From the NCBI RefSeq assembly GCF_024198175.1, contig NZ_JAJVKV010000011.1, forward strand, positions 124,001 to 188,000: DNA of 64,000 nt, given 5' to 3'. The stretch comes from Pyxidicoccus xibeiensis (lineage in GTDB: Bacteria; Myxococcota; Myxococcia; Myxococcales; Myxococcaceae). Under the pieces are notes generated by a model. The model was not told the origin of the DNA. It worked only from the letters and a program-made list of their open reading frames with translations, and did no database searches. Position numbers and translations under genes: made by a program. Shown here piece after piece: positions 34,495 to 43,797 of the stretch. The first letter of the stretch is position 1; the number at the start of each line of letters is the position of its first letter.

Positions 34495-35267
34495 GGCCGG
34501 GCCTCGACGCCGAGCGCCACCGCCGCGTGCGCGGAGCCCGGGGGAAGCCCCGAGGGCTCGTGGCAGGCCACCTCCACCGAGGCGCCAGGGCACCGCGGCC
34601 CGTGCGTGGCCAGCCAGGCGCGGACCTCGTCGAACCGCAGCGGCGTGTCCGAATAGATGGCATGCACCACGAAGTCTCCCCGGGTGACCTGGAACAGGGG
34701 CGCGGGCTGCTCGGCGACCAGCTCGCCGCTGCGCCCCGCCCCCGCCGGCCACAGTGCCTCCACCTGCCCCCCCACGTCCATGGAGACGACCAGCGCATAG
34801 GGCCGGCCCCCGCTCCTCAGCCGGAGCGCGACCGCATCCCCTTCCTTCAGCGCGGGGTTCACCTGGCCGTCCTCCAGCCGGAACAGCTCCACTGCGGGAG
34901 GCCCCTTCACCCGCGTCCCCTGCCCCCCGGCGGGCGCGGCGCCCTCCGCCCCCGTGGACGGTCCGGCCTGGCCCCCTGCGTCGACTGGCGGCGTCCCCTG
35001 GACCACCACCACCGCCAGCGTGGCCAGCGCGGGGACGAGCAGCCACGCGGAGAACCAGGAGGTGGTGGGCCGGGACGGGCGCTGCGCCGCCTCCGCCAGG
35101 AGCCGGGCCCGGACGCGCGAGAAGTGGGGCCCGGCCTGGACCGACTCCGCGTGGGCCCCCAGCCGCGCCAGCCGCTCCCGGCAGGCGCCACAGGACTCCA
35201 GGTGGGGCGACCTCGGGCCGCCGGCCAGCACCTCGTCCAGGGCGAAGTCCGACAGGTGTTCACTCAT
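34491..35267 (-). CDS. Zinc-finger anti-sigma factor with DUF4384-like domain (module B)
   Basis: The 258-aa protein begins MSEHLSDFALDEVLAGG, with AGGAGGTG as ribosome site. SPHLESCGACRERL carries the H-x3-C-x2-C zinc motif. A membrane helix follows (WLLVPALATLAVVVVQG, about residues 76-92). The exported C-terminal half (NPALKEGDAVALRLRSGG then PYALVVSMDVGGQVEALWP) is DUF4384-like. The same three-part order as the anti-sigma factor of module A supports a common origin. The first eight bases overlap the sigma gene and the last four overlap the caspase gene. Confidence 0.8.
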   Translation of the reverse strand: MSEHLSDFALDEVLAGGPRSPHLESCGACRERLARLGAHAESVQAGPHFSRVRARLLAEAAQRPSRPTTSWFSAWLLVPALATLAVVVVQGTPPVDAGGQAGPSTGAEGAAPAGGQGTRVKGPPAVELFRLEDGQVNPALKEGDAVALRLRSGGRPYALVVSMDVGGQVEALWPAGAGRSGELVAEQPAPLFQVTRGDFVVHAIYSDTPLRFDEVRAWLATHGPRCPGASVEVACHEPSGLPPGSAHAAVALGVEARP

Positions 35268-35802
35268 GCGGCACCTCCTTGCGCACCACCGGGCTCGCGG
35301 GCTCACCCAGCGCGCGGGCCCGCACGCTGATGCGCTGCACCTCGCGCACGATGGTCTTCCGGGAGAGGCCCAGGACCTGGGCAATCTCCTCCTGGGACAT
35401 CCCGTCCAGGTAGTACAGCGTGGCCACCGTCAGGCCGCGCTCATCCAGCTCGCGCGCCAGCTTCAACAGGAAGTCCCGGCACTCGGTGGACGCCAGCCCA
35501 TCCACGGAGCCCTCCGTCCCCTCCCCCTCCGGCGCCACGTCCCTCAGCGCTCGCGAGCGGAGCATGTTGAGGCAGACGTTGGTGGTCACCCGGTAGATGA
35601 ACGTCATCGGCCGGGCCTCGCGCCGGAAGTCGTCCGCTGACTGGAGGAGGCGGACACACGACTCCTGCACCGCGTCCCACGCGTCCGCCTCCCGCTGCAG
35701 CAAGGCGAAGGCCCTCCGGTACATCCCAGGTGCGTACCGGTCGTACAGGTCCTGTATTTCCGCGGGGCTCAGCCCTGAACGCATCTTCGCCAGCTTGGAC
35801 AC
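35260..35802 (-). CDS. ECF-type RNA polymerase sigma factor (module B)
   Basis: The 180-aa protein has region 2 (IQDLYDRYAPGMYRRAFALL to AWDAVQESCVRLLQ, then MTFIYRVTTNVCLNMLR) and region 4 (LTVATLYYLDGMSQEEIAQV followed by LGLSRKTIVREVQRI). The start is a GTG at 35802 or the ATG at 35784 (MRSGLSPAEIQ). It is clearly diverged from the sigma of module A, so the two operons probably respond to different signals. It is first in the operon; the region upstream contains a pseudogene on the other strand. Confidence 0.88.
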   Translation of the reverse strand: MSKLAKMRSGLSPAEIQDLYDRYAPGMYRRAFALLQREADAWDAVQESCVRLLQSADDFRREARPMTFIYRVTTNVCLNMLRSRALRDVAPEGEGTEGSVDGLASTECRDFLLKLARELDERGLTVATLYYLDGMSQEEIAQVLGLSRKTIVREVQRISVRARALGEPASPVVRKEVPHE

Positions 35803-35823
35803 GCGAACCGGAATTATTGGGAC

Positions 35824-36248
35824 ATGGGGGCCGCGCGGGAGGAGCTGCGCACGGCGCGCACCGAGTTGCTCACCTTCTCGCCCACCGAGGTGGTCTGGGG
35901 CATCGGGGACCGGAGCGCACAGCCGTCCAGGTGGCCACGCTGCGCATCGCGCCGGGCTCCAACGTGTGCCTGCTCCAGGACGAGTCGGCCCTCAACGCGG
36001 TGTTCGCCGCGGGCACCGTCCAGCCCAGGCCTGACGGCTCGCGGCCGCCCGTGCGGCTCCGGCTGCGGCGGAGCCTCCTCGGGCAGACAGGGACGTTCTC
36101 CGCCGCGGCCGAAGAGGTGACGGCGGACTTCTCGTTCGCGGCGGACGAGGTCACCCGGCCCGACCTGGTGCCGGGTACCTTCCGGCTGTGCGCATTCAAC
36201 CCGCAAGCCGTCGCCGTCAGCGCGAAGCTGGACCTGCGGACGAGCTGA
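35824..36248 (+). pseudogene. Frameshifted gene remnant of unknown function
   Basis: The first part (MGAAREELRTARTELLTFSP then TEVVWGIG) reads in one frame to about 35905; a convincing continuation (VQVATLRIAPGSNVCLLQDE, then TFSAAAEEVTADFSFAADEV and FRLCAFNPQAVAVSAKLDLR) reads in another frame to a stop at 36248. Neither half makes a full protein alone, and the join would need a one-base change. The C-terminal half has beta-sandwich character. It could instead be a sequencing error in a real gene; no family is recognised. Confidence 0.55.
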
Positions 36249-36297
36249 GGCTGGCGCCGCGCCCGCGGAGGCTGGTGCCACCGGCACCGGCTCGAGC

Positions 36298-36332
36298 CGG
36301 GCCCGCCGCCCGTGAAGCAGGCGGCGGACCCG
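36298..36332. terminator. Hairpin between pseudogene and cytochrome-type gene
   Basis: A 13-bp stem with one mismatch (CGGG-C-CCGCCGCC / GGCGGCGG-A-CCCG, 9-base loop) lies 49 bp after the pseudogene stop and 75 bp after the stop of the minus-strand gene at 36407. It could serve both convergent transcripts. Confidence 0.55.
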
Positions 36333-36406
36333 TGGACTTCAGCACCTGGCAGAAGTGACTGCGGGTGTTGCAGCAGCGGAGGTGCCTCCGCCTTCAGCGG
36401 TGGCTG

Positions 36407-39400
36407 CTACCTCGCCGTCATCCGCCACGTCTTGCTCTCGGAGCTGCCGCCCTTGCCGTCCTGGGCGATGACCTTCCAGAAGTAGTCCTTGCCGGACTCC
36501 AGCGTCACCGTGCGGGTGAGCGCCTGCGTCGGCTGCGCCTCACATGCCTGGAAGGTGAAGGCGGTATTCACACCCCAGACGCAGTGCCGGTAGAGGACCG
36601 CGTCCTGGTTCGGGTCGAAGGTGGGCTCCCACTTGAAGGACACCGTCGCGGGAGCGACGGAGAAGTCCCTCGGTGACACCAGCCCCACGGCCCCGGGGTT
36701 GCGGTTGGCTTCCACCCGCTCGGACTCCGCGAACGTGTGGGCGAAGATGGGGTCGCCCGTGGCGGCCACGTCCTGCGCGCACTGCTGGCGCCGCACCTCG
36801 TTCGTGACGCCCCGGCAGAGCTCCAGCGCCCGCTGCATCGACAGCGCCGGCAGCGCCGGCACGATGGGAATCCCCGGGGGCGCCTTGGCGATGCTGCACG
36901 AGCTCGCGTTGTACGCCGGCCAGCCCTGGAGCGTGTACGACGCGGTGGAGTACCCGGCCGGGTAGTCGAACAGCGACGTGGAGTCCTTCACCCGCCAGGA
37001 GTCCCCGAACCTCGCATACAGGTCGACGTAGCGGTCGTAGAGGCTCGTCGGGCGGGAGCCTGGCTGCGTGCCGTCGGAGAGCGTCGGCAGCCAGTTGCCC
37101 GGGGCGATGGCGCCGAGCAGGCCGTCCGTGGCGCGGGCATGCTGCACGCTGACGTTCATGTACCAGAGCTGGTAGTGCGCCCACCAATCGACGGTGATGA
37201 TGATGCGCGTCCCACCCGGCGTCTCAATCTGGATGCCGCCCTGAGAAGGCGTCCGGAGGATGCGTCCCCCGGAGGGGAGCAGCAGCTCCGTGCCGAGCTG
37301 CACGGGCCGTCCATCGACGCGCAGCTCCAAGCCCTCCCGCCGCTCGGGGTTCATCTGGTAGGTGATTCGGTGCGGGCCGGCGCGCACCGCCACCGCCGTC
37401 ATGATGCTCACACACGAGGTCAGCCCGGTGTGCGCGTCCGGGCCCACGGGCCCCTGTGTCTGCACGGGGGTGTGCCGCGCCTGGATTTCCGTCCCCGGGT
37501 CGCGCAGCAGCACGAACTCGCCGGCGCTCTGGAAGTCGTAGCGCACGCCATCAATCGTCGTCAGGTGCGGGTCCCCCCAGGTGGAGGGGTTGCCACCCAC
37601 AATCCAGCGGCGAATCGTGTCGACATCCGCGGCGCTCAGCGGCGGCCCGCCACACGGCATCATGCCGCCCGGGCAGTCCTCCGACGTGCGGGTGATGCGG
37701 TCGAACAGCATCCCCGTCAGGCTGGTCGCCATGGGCTGCGCGAGGCCGTACGACTGCGCGAGCGGGTCCACGCCGGGGCCGACCTGGTTCTCCGCGAGGT
37801 TCAGGTACGTGCCGTAGTTCACGTACGGCGGGTAGTCGAGCCCGCCGTGGCACTCGACGCAGCCCTTGTTGAAGATGCGCTGCACGTCCGTGTACGTGGG
37901 CACGGCACTCGCCAGGGGCAGCGTCCCCAGCGAGGCATTCACCGCCGGAATCAGGTTGGCACAGGTGAAGGACGTGAGGCCGGGGAACGGGTCCGCGGTC
38001 AGGTTGGCCTGGAGCACCGACTGGAGGGTGCTGGTGTACGAGTTGAACACGTCGGCGAAGGCATAGGTGCGCGACCGGCCGCGCACGCCCATGGACCACT
38101 TGTCCACCGAGACCCCGAGCGGCTCGAGGAAGTAGCGGTACAGGGCCATCCGCGTCGTGTTGCTGTAGATCTCCCGGTCCACGAAGATGCCGCCCATCAC
38201 CGTCCCGTCAGGGCCAATCTCATCGATGGGCCGGCGGAACACCTCCTGCCGGAGCCGGGGGAACGAGGTCACCGTCCCCGCGCTGGTCGCCGCGCCATGC
38301 TGCTGGACGAGGCCGTTCACCACCGGCAGGGTGGTGATGGTGTACAGGTCACCGGTCCGGTCGAGGTTGAACTTCTGGATGTCGACCTTCCTGCGCGGCA
38401 CGCTCTTGGTGCGCACCGTGGTGTCATTGAACACGTCGGCGATGCCCAGGCCGCCGTGCCGCGCCGTGAAGAACGCCTGGCTGAACGTCAGGCTCCCGGC
38501 GGAGCTGATGACCTGATTGTTCGGCGTGTCGATGGTGAAGCAGCCCTTGGTGATGGCCAGGGCCACGGGCCGGGGGTCGATGAGCACGTTGCCGGTAGCC
38601 CAGCGGTGGGTCGCGAGCTCGTCGGCGACGCGCTGCTGGTTGAGGTTGCCGTCGAGGCCGCCAGCAAGGTCGAACAGCTGGACGCCGCGCCCCTCACCAC
38701 CGCTGAGCTGCGAGAGGTGGTACAGCACGACGAAGGTCCCACCGCGAATGACGGAGCTGGTCGGGCCCAACAACGTGTTGTCGAAGTTGTACGCGGTGTT
38801 GATGGAGGCGACGGAGCCCACCGGGGCGGGCTCGAGCGTCACCGGAGGCGACGTGTCGAACGACAGCCGGGGCGTGCCGTCACCCGCGCCACCCTGGAAG
38901 CGGGTGATGCGGTCCGCGACGGGGACCCCGGGGGGCTGCAGGCGAAGCTGCTCCACCAGCGAGCGGATGGCGTGGCTGGAGCTCCACGTCCAGGGGTTGT
39001 AGAGCCTGCGGAACGCGGCCGTGTCCAGCGAGCCCTGATACAGCCGGTCCCGGTTGAACGGGAGCATGCCGCCCCAGCTGTCATACGGGTCCCAGTTGGG
39101 CTTGTTCTTCGTCTGGATGACGCCCACGGGCAGGCCCGTCGTTCCCGGGAGGTCCGACGTGTTGAGCACGTTCCGCGTCGAGTGGCAGCTCGAGCACTTC
39201 ACGTCGTCCTTCTCAATCGTGCGCGTGCGCGGAGGAATGGAGCCCATCGCCGGGATGGTCTTCAGGATGATTTCGTGGAAGCGGAAGTTCTTCGTGGCCG
39301 CATCCCACTGCATGTACTCGATGACGTCCGGGTGCGAGCCCGGGTACGCGGAGTGCTGGACGGGCCCGATGGAGAAGACGGACTTCGCGTTGATGCTCGA

Positions 39401-39985
39401 CAGCAGGATGCGCGGGTGCTCGGCGGTGCCCGTCTGCAGGCTCTCCGAGCGCGTCATCAGGATGGCGCTCTGCCGGTACTGCAGGGGCAGCGCGGCGACG
39501 AAGCGGGCCACGCTGTCGACGTTGTTGTTGAGGGGGTCGATGAGGTACGCCTCGATCTCCTCGGGCGTGATGTTGCTCGGGTCCGCGGCCACGAGCGGGT
39601 TGATGCCGGAGGAGAGGTTGAAGGTCGCCTTCACCGACCGCGCCTGGCTCGTCGACAGGGTGCAGGTCAGCGTCATGCCGGAGCAGTCCGGTGAGGACAG
39701 GGGGTCGGCGTCGGCATCGGTGTTCCAGCCACCGAAGGTGGAACCCGAGGCGGGCGTGGCCGTGAGCGTCACGGTGGTCGACCCGAAGGGCTCGTCACAG
39801 TCGCCGCCGAGGTCGGTGCAGCTGATGCCCGTCCCCGTGATGGAGCCCGAGCCGAGCCCCATCGTCATGACCTTCATGGGCACGGCCTCCGCGCTGAGCG
39901 CGAACAGCGAGGACGCGAGCAGCACGCCCAGGAGTGCTGGACGGTTCGGGGGTGATGAAGCTGCGAGGAGTCTGCTGAATCTCAT
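36407..39985 (-). CDS. Large secreted di-haem cytochrome c / VWD-like protein (1192 aa)
   Basis: The signal peptide is about residues 1-33 (LLGVLLASSLFALSAEA). A bacterial InlB/Big-type repeat follows (GGDCDEPFGSTTVTLTATP, FGGWN). Two c-type haem sites are visible, KCSSCHS (about 265) and KGCVECHGG (about 710), with histidines to bind haem covalently, so the protein should be exported before haem attachment. GDPHLTTIDGVRYDFQSAGE (about 808) is the hallmark of a von Willebrand D-type domain, and an FN3-like end (SPRDFSVAPATVSFKW) closes the chain. The combination suggests a surface-located electron-transfer or adhesion protein; no enzyme signature is evident. I use the ATG at 39985, which directly starts the signal peptide. 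It is divergent from the lipoprotein at 40289. Confidence 0.8.
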   Translation of the reverse strand: MRFSRLLAASSPPNRPALLGVLLASSLFALSAEAVPMKVMTMGLGSGSITGTGISCTDLGGDCDEPFGSTTVTLTATPASGSTFGGWNTDADADPLSSPDCSGMTLTCTLSTSQARSVKATFNLSSGINPLVAADPSNITPEEIEAYLIDPLNNNVDSVARFVAALPLQYRQSAILMTRSESLQTGTAEHPRILLSSINAKSVFSIGPVQHSAYPGSHPDVIEYMQWDAATKNFRFHEIILKTIPAMGSIPPRTRTIEKDDVKCSSCHSTRNVLNTSDLPGTTGLPVGVIQTKNKPNWDPYDSWGGMLPFNRDRLYQGSLDTAAFRRLYNPWTWSSSHAIRSLVEQLRLQPPGVPVADRITRFQGGAGDGTPRLSFDTSPPVTLEPAPVGSVASINTAYNFDNTLLGPTSSVIRGGTFVVLYHLSQLSGGEGRGVQLFDLAGGLDGNLNQQRVADELATHRWATGNVLIDPRPVALAITKGCFTIDTPNNQVISSAGSLTFSQAFFTARHGGLGIADVFNDTTVRTKSVPRRKVDIQKFNLDRTGDLYTITTLPVVNGLVQQHGAATSAGTVTSFPRLRQEVFRRPIDEIGPDGTVMGGIFVDREIYSNTTRMALYRYFLEPLGVSVDKWSMGVRGRSRTYAFADVFNSYTSTLQSVLQANLTADPFPGLTSFTCANLIPAVNASLGTLPLASAVPTYTDVQRIFNKGCVECHGGLDYPPYVNYGTYLNLAENQVGPGVDPLAQSYGLAQPMATSLTGMLFDRITRTSEDCPGGMMPCGGPPLSAADVDTIRRWIVGGNPSTWGDPHLTTIDGVRYDFQSAGEFVLLRDPGTEIQARHTPVQTQGPVGPDAHTGLTSCVSIMTAVAVRAGPHRITYQMNPERREGLELRVDGRPVQLGTELLLPSGGRILRTPSQGGIQIETPGGTRIIITVDWWAHYQLWYMNVSVQHARATDGLLGAIAPGNWLPTLSDGTQPGSRPTSLYDRYVDLYARFGDSWRVKDSTSLFDYPAGYSTASYTLQGWPAYNASSCSIAKAPPGIPIVPALPALSMQRALELCRGVTNEVRRQQCAQDVAATGDPIFAHTFAESERVEANRNPGAVGLVSPRDFSVAPATVSFKWEPTFDPNQDAVLYRHCVWGVNTAFTFQACEAQPTQALTRTVTLESGKDYFWKVIAQDGKGGSSESKTWRMTAR

Positions 39986-40288
39986 TCGGATTCCGTGGGT
40001 GCGCCCAGAGCACTGCCGAGCGTGAAGCGCTGAAAGGTGGACAAACGCTGCAAGCGCGCAGCCGGCCCCAACCCTGCGAAACCACTGGATGACGCACTGG
40101 ACCATGTAACCCTTCGTGCCACAGGCCTTCACTGAGCGTGGCATCCATGGACACAGGCGGGGCCGGGGGCGGCCGTGGTTCCAGTGGCTGCGTTCCTCAT
40201 GCAACCCAGTTGAAGCATCCGGACGTTCGGTCGCCCGGGACTGAAGCGGCGCCGGCCGGCCGCTGTTCAAGAGCCAGGGAGAAGGTCC
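39986..40288. promoter_or_regulatory. Divergent intergenic region
   Basis: About 300 bp separate two outward genes and must hold both promoters. I see AGGGAGAAGG just before the start at 40289 as ribosome site, but no clear promoter box or operator. Confidence 0.35.
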
Positions 40289-43200
40289 ATGCGACTGTCA
40301 CGCTCAGGTCTGCACGCCGGTTGGCTCGTACTCGCGTTGCTCGGCTGTTCAGCTCCACCCCGGGACGAGAGGGCTCCCAGCGCGGCGGCCGCCTCCGCGA
40401 GCACGTGCGCGAGCCTGACCGCGCCGCAGCCGCAATTGCTGGCTTCCGCTACCTTCGTGCCCTCCGACGGGCTGGCCTACGTGACGCTCACCCTCACACC
40501 CCGGGACGCGATTGGAGCGCCGCTGGGGCCGGGGCTGCACGTCGAGGTGCTGAGCAGCGACGGGCTCGTCACCCTGGGCGGCACGGGAACCTCGGCGTGC
40601 ACGGTCAATGCTCCGTCCGCGACCTGCCTGAAGGCGGTGGACTCGGGAGCCGGGAGCTACGTCGTCACGGCGAGGAGCTCGACGGCGCTGTCGGTGCCGA
40701 CGACCTTCTCCGCCACCGTCACCGATGCGAACGGCACGGTGACGCTTCCGGACACGGCGGACGTCACGTTCGACTCGAGCAGGTTCGAGGGCGGCGCGGG
40801 TTGCGGCGGCAGCTGTGGCACCACCGTCACCTCGGGAAATGTCACCATCACCGGCAGCCACGCGGGCGGCCGCAACCTCTACATCTCCGGGGGCACGGTG
40901 ACATTCGATGCCACCACGGAGGGGCAGACCTTCGGTGACGTCTTCATCACCGGCGGCACGGTGACGCACCTGCAGGCCACCAACACGACCATGTACAAGC
41001 TCGACATCCTCACGGGCTCCTGGAACCTCCTGGGCGGCACGGTCAACACCATCAGCAAGGGATATGGCAAGACGTGCTATCCCAATGGCTCCTGCGCCAG
41101 CGGGAGCGGGCTGTTCAGCTTCGGTCCCAATGGCGCGCCCTCGTCCGCGCTGGCGGGGACGAGCGAGCTGTACGGCGCCAGCCACGGCGGCATGGGCTCC
41201 GGCAACTACCGCATCAACATGACCGCGGCCAGCAACGCCCACGCTGGCAACGCGGGAGCGACGTACGGCGACTACCGCGACCCGAGGTATCCCGGTGCCA
41301 CCAACAGCACCTACTCGGCCTATCACGGGGGCGGCGTCGCCCGCATCACCTCGACGGGGACATGCGTGCTGGCCGGCACCGCCTCCATCACCGCGAGCGC
41401 TCCGTACAACGGCGCCGGAGGCTCCATCAACCTCCGCTGCGGAGGCATCACCTCGACGGGCTGGACGGGAACCCTCAATGCGGACGGCGGCCCTGGTTCG
41501 GGGAACTCGTCCATTCCCGTGGGTGCTGGCGGCGGCGGTCGCATCGCGCTGGTCAGCACCGGTGACGCCGCGACCCTCACCGGCGCGGTGAGCTACCCGC
41601 CCACGAACCTCACGGCCCGGGTCCACGCCTTCGGCGGCGCGCCGGCCAACTCCAGCTACGTGATTGGCGCTGGCGGCGCGGGGACCATCTACCTCAAGCA
41701 CAGCGGGCTGACGTACGGCGACCTCATCATCGCCAGCAACTCCCCCGCGCATTACCAGAACGAGGGTACGACGCGGCTGCCCGCGATTGCCGGCACCCTC
41801 ACCGCGAACGTCGCCGCGGGCGCCACCCAGCTCCCGGTCTCCATCGCCAGCACCAGCTTCAACGCGACCTACTACGAGAATGCCGGTGCGCCGCTGAACA
41901 CGAACCCCTCGCTCACGCAGAACACGACCCCCTCGTCCTCGGCGGCCTACAACGGGGTGTTCGCGGGCGGCTGGCTGCGGCCCGACATCAACGCCGCGGG
42001 CGGAGCGCTGTTCGACCCGTCGAACCTCGTGAGCGTCACCACCAACGCGGTGGGCAGCCTGACGACCAGCCCCGTCCCATCCGACATCGCCGCGAGCGCG
42101 TTCTTCCGGAGCGTGGAGGTGCTGGACCACCTCGACGTGCTCGGCAATGCCATCCTCGAGACCAACGGTGACATCTACATCCTCTCGGGCAACACGACGA
42201 GCTCCGGAGCGGGCTCGATGACCGTGAACGGCCTGGTGCTCTTCGACACGACGAGCAACCAGACGGGCCGCATCCAGTACGCGGGCGGAGCGGTGAACGT
42301 CGTGCAGAGCACCCAGGTGATGCCTCCGGTGGCGGGCGGCACGCTCGTCGCGGACAACGTGTCGTTGGCGGGGGGCGCGCTCACCGTGCCCGCCATCGTC
42401 GCGTCCAACGACGTGGTCGTGTCGGGCGGCACGCTGACCACCAATTCGCTGAAGGCGACGCGCTATGCGCAGACGGCGGGTGGCCTCAGGCACTACCCGC
42501 CCATCTTCAAGACGTCGCCGGCCGCCGCGGTGGCGTACGGGCTCAACCTGACGCTCGCGGACACGTTCACGCTCACGGGAGGCTCGGTGGATGTCGCGGG
42601 GCTGGGCTATCCGATGGCGTGCGACCCGCAGGGCGCGCCGCTGACGGCCTGGGGCTTCGGAGCAAATGGCCCCCTGGCCGCGACCGGCGTGGCCAACGGC
42701 TATGGCGCGGGCCACGGCGGCGTCGGAGGCGGCTACACTGCCGGGTCGGTTCGCGGCATGGCCTATGGCGACTATCGGGACCCGCGGTATCCCGGGGGAG
42801 CGGCCGCGAGCGTGGGCGGCTCGCCGTCGTACCTCTCCTACCGGAGCAACGGCGGTGGGGTCTTCCGGCTCGATGCCGCCGGGGCCTGCACGCTGGGCGG
42901 GAGTACGCTCATCAAGGCTGGCGCGGTGACGAGCGGCGGCCAGTACGGCGCCGCGGGAGGCTCGGTCTCCATGCGCTGCGGAAGCTTCGACACCACGGGC
43001 TGGACTGGCTCCATCACCGCCAACGGGGCGAATGCGTACTCGGGCTCGCTCGGCGCGGTGCGCGCGGGCGGTGGCGGCCGGATTGCGCTGGTCAGCACGG
43101 GCGGAGCTTCGAGCTTCGTCGGAGCCCTCACCTATCCGCTCCCGACGAGCAGCACGCAGGTGCAGGCGCGGGGAGGCACCGGCATCAGCGCGGCGTACAG

Positions 43201-43663
43201 CGACGGTGGCGCGGGCACGGTGTTCCTCAAGCAAGGTGACGTGCCGTATGGGCAGCTGCTCATCAACAACAACAATCAGACGCACTACGCCGCGGGCGGG
43301 TACACGCCGCTCATCTCCATCGCGGGAACCCTCAGCAGCCCGGTCGCCGCCGGTGACACCACGATGGGGGTGACCATCACCAGCACGCCGCTCCACGGCT
43401 CGGCCGCCCTCAACCAGCGCCTCTCCGGCATCTGGCTGCGGCCCGACACCAGCGTGAACAGCGGCAACCTGCCCGCGGACAACCTGGTCACGGTCTCCGG
43501 CAATACCTTCGTCAGCTCGTCGCTGACCCAGCTGACGACCTCACCGGCCCTGGCCCCGGTGCCGGCGGGCGCGAGCTTCAAGAGCGCAGACCTCTTCAAC
43601 GTCTACAACGTCGTGGGCGGCGCCATCACCCAGACGAACGGCGACATCTACATCGTCCCGTAG
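40289..43663 (+). CDS. Repetitive surface lipoprotein with two homologous halves (1124 aa)
   Basis: The lipoprotein signal is GWLVLALLGC. Residues 45-150 are an invasin/Ig-like domain (SDGLAYVTLTLTPRDA). The remainder is Gly/Ser/Thr-rich with beta-helix character. Two halves repeat each other: YGDYRDPRYPG appears near residues 330 and 830, each followed by a Cys-containing block (GTCVLAGTASITAS / GACTLGGSTLIKAG), then GAGGGGRIALVSTG / RAGGGGRIALVSTG and GAGTIYLK / GAGTVFLK. This looks like a large internal duplication. Proteins of this type are common on myxobacterial surfaces; role unknown. No catalytic motif is seen. Confidence 0.75.
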   Translation: MRLSRSGLHAGWLVLALLGCSAPPRDERAPSAAAASASTCASLTAPQPQLLASATFVPSDGLAYVTLTLTPRDAIGAPLGPGLHVEVLSSDGLVTLGGTGTSACTVNAPSATCLKAVDSGAGSYVVTARSSTALSVPTTFSATVTDANGTVTLPDTADVTFDSSRFEGGAGCGGSCGTTVTSGNVTITGSHAGGRNLYISGGTVTFDATTEGQTFGDVFITGGTVTHLQATNTTMYKLDILTGSWNLLGGTVNTISKGYGKTCYPNGSCASGSGLFSFGPNGAPSSALAGTSELYGASHGGMGSGNYRINMTAASNAHAGNAGATYGDYRDPRYPGATNSTYSAYHGGGVARITSTGTCVLAGTASITASAPYNGAGGSINLRCGGITSTGWTGTLNADGGPGSGNSSIPVGAGGGGRIALVSTGDAATLTGAVSYPPTNLTARVHAFGGAPANSSYVIGAGGAGTIYLKHSGLTYGDLIIASNSPAHYQNEGTTRLPAIAGTLTANVAAGATQLPVSIASTSFNATYYENAGAPLNTNPSLTQNTTPSSSAAYNGVFAGGWLRPDINAAGGALFDPSNLVSVTTNAVGSLTTSPVPSDIAASAFFRSVEVLDHLDVLGNAILETNGDIYILSGNTTSSGAGSMTVNGLVLFDTTSNQTGRIQYAGGAVNVVQSTQVMPPVAGGTLVADNVSLAGGALTVPAIVASNDVVVSGGTLTTNSLKATRYAQTAGGLRHYPPIFKTSPAAAVAYGLNLTLADTFTLTGGSVDVAGLGYPMACDPQGAPLTAWGFGANGPLAATGVANGYGAGHGGVGGGYTAGSVRGMAYGDYRDPRYPGGAAASVGGSPSYLSYRSNGGGVFRLDAAGACTLGGSTLIKAGAVTSGGQYGAAGGSVSMRCGSFDTTGWTGSITANGANAYSGSLGAVRAGGGGRIALVSTGGASSFVGALTYPLPTSSTQVQARGGTGISAAYSDGGAGTVFLKQGDVPYGQLLINNNNQTHYAAGGYTPLISIAGTLSSPVAAGDTTMGVTITSTPLHGSAALNQRLSGIWLRPDTSVNSGNLPADNLVTVSGNTFVSSSLTQLTTSPALAPVPAGASFKSADLFNVYNVVGGAITQTNGDIYIVP

Positions 43664-43797
43664 CAGCCCCCCGGCTCGACGCGGGGTGGCCGCACCGGGC
43701 AGCCGCTGATGATTTCCCTCCCGGGCGGCGGCGGTGCGCCTGCCGCACAAGAAGCGCTGAGCAGCACCGCCGCTCCAGCGGGATAGAGTGCCCGGCC

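Noticed and set aside
36737..39694. A 985-aa open frame on the plus strand
   Set aside because: It is antisense to the cytochrome-type gene, which has signal peptide, haem motifs and a VWD signature; the plus-strand reading is Arg/Val/His-rich with no domain.
40349..43396. A 1015-aa open frame on the minus strand
   Set aside because: Antisense to the repetitive lipoprotein; composition is Arg/Gly/Val-rich and lacks any motif, a usual effect of high GC.
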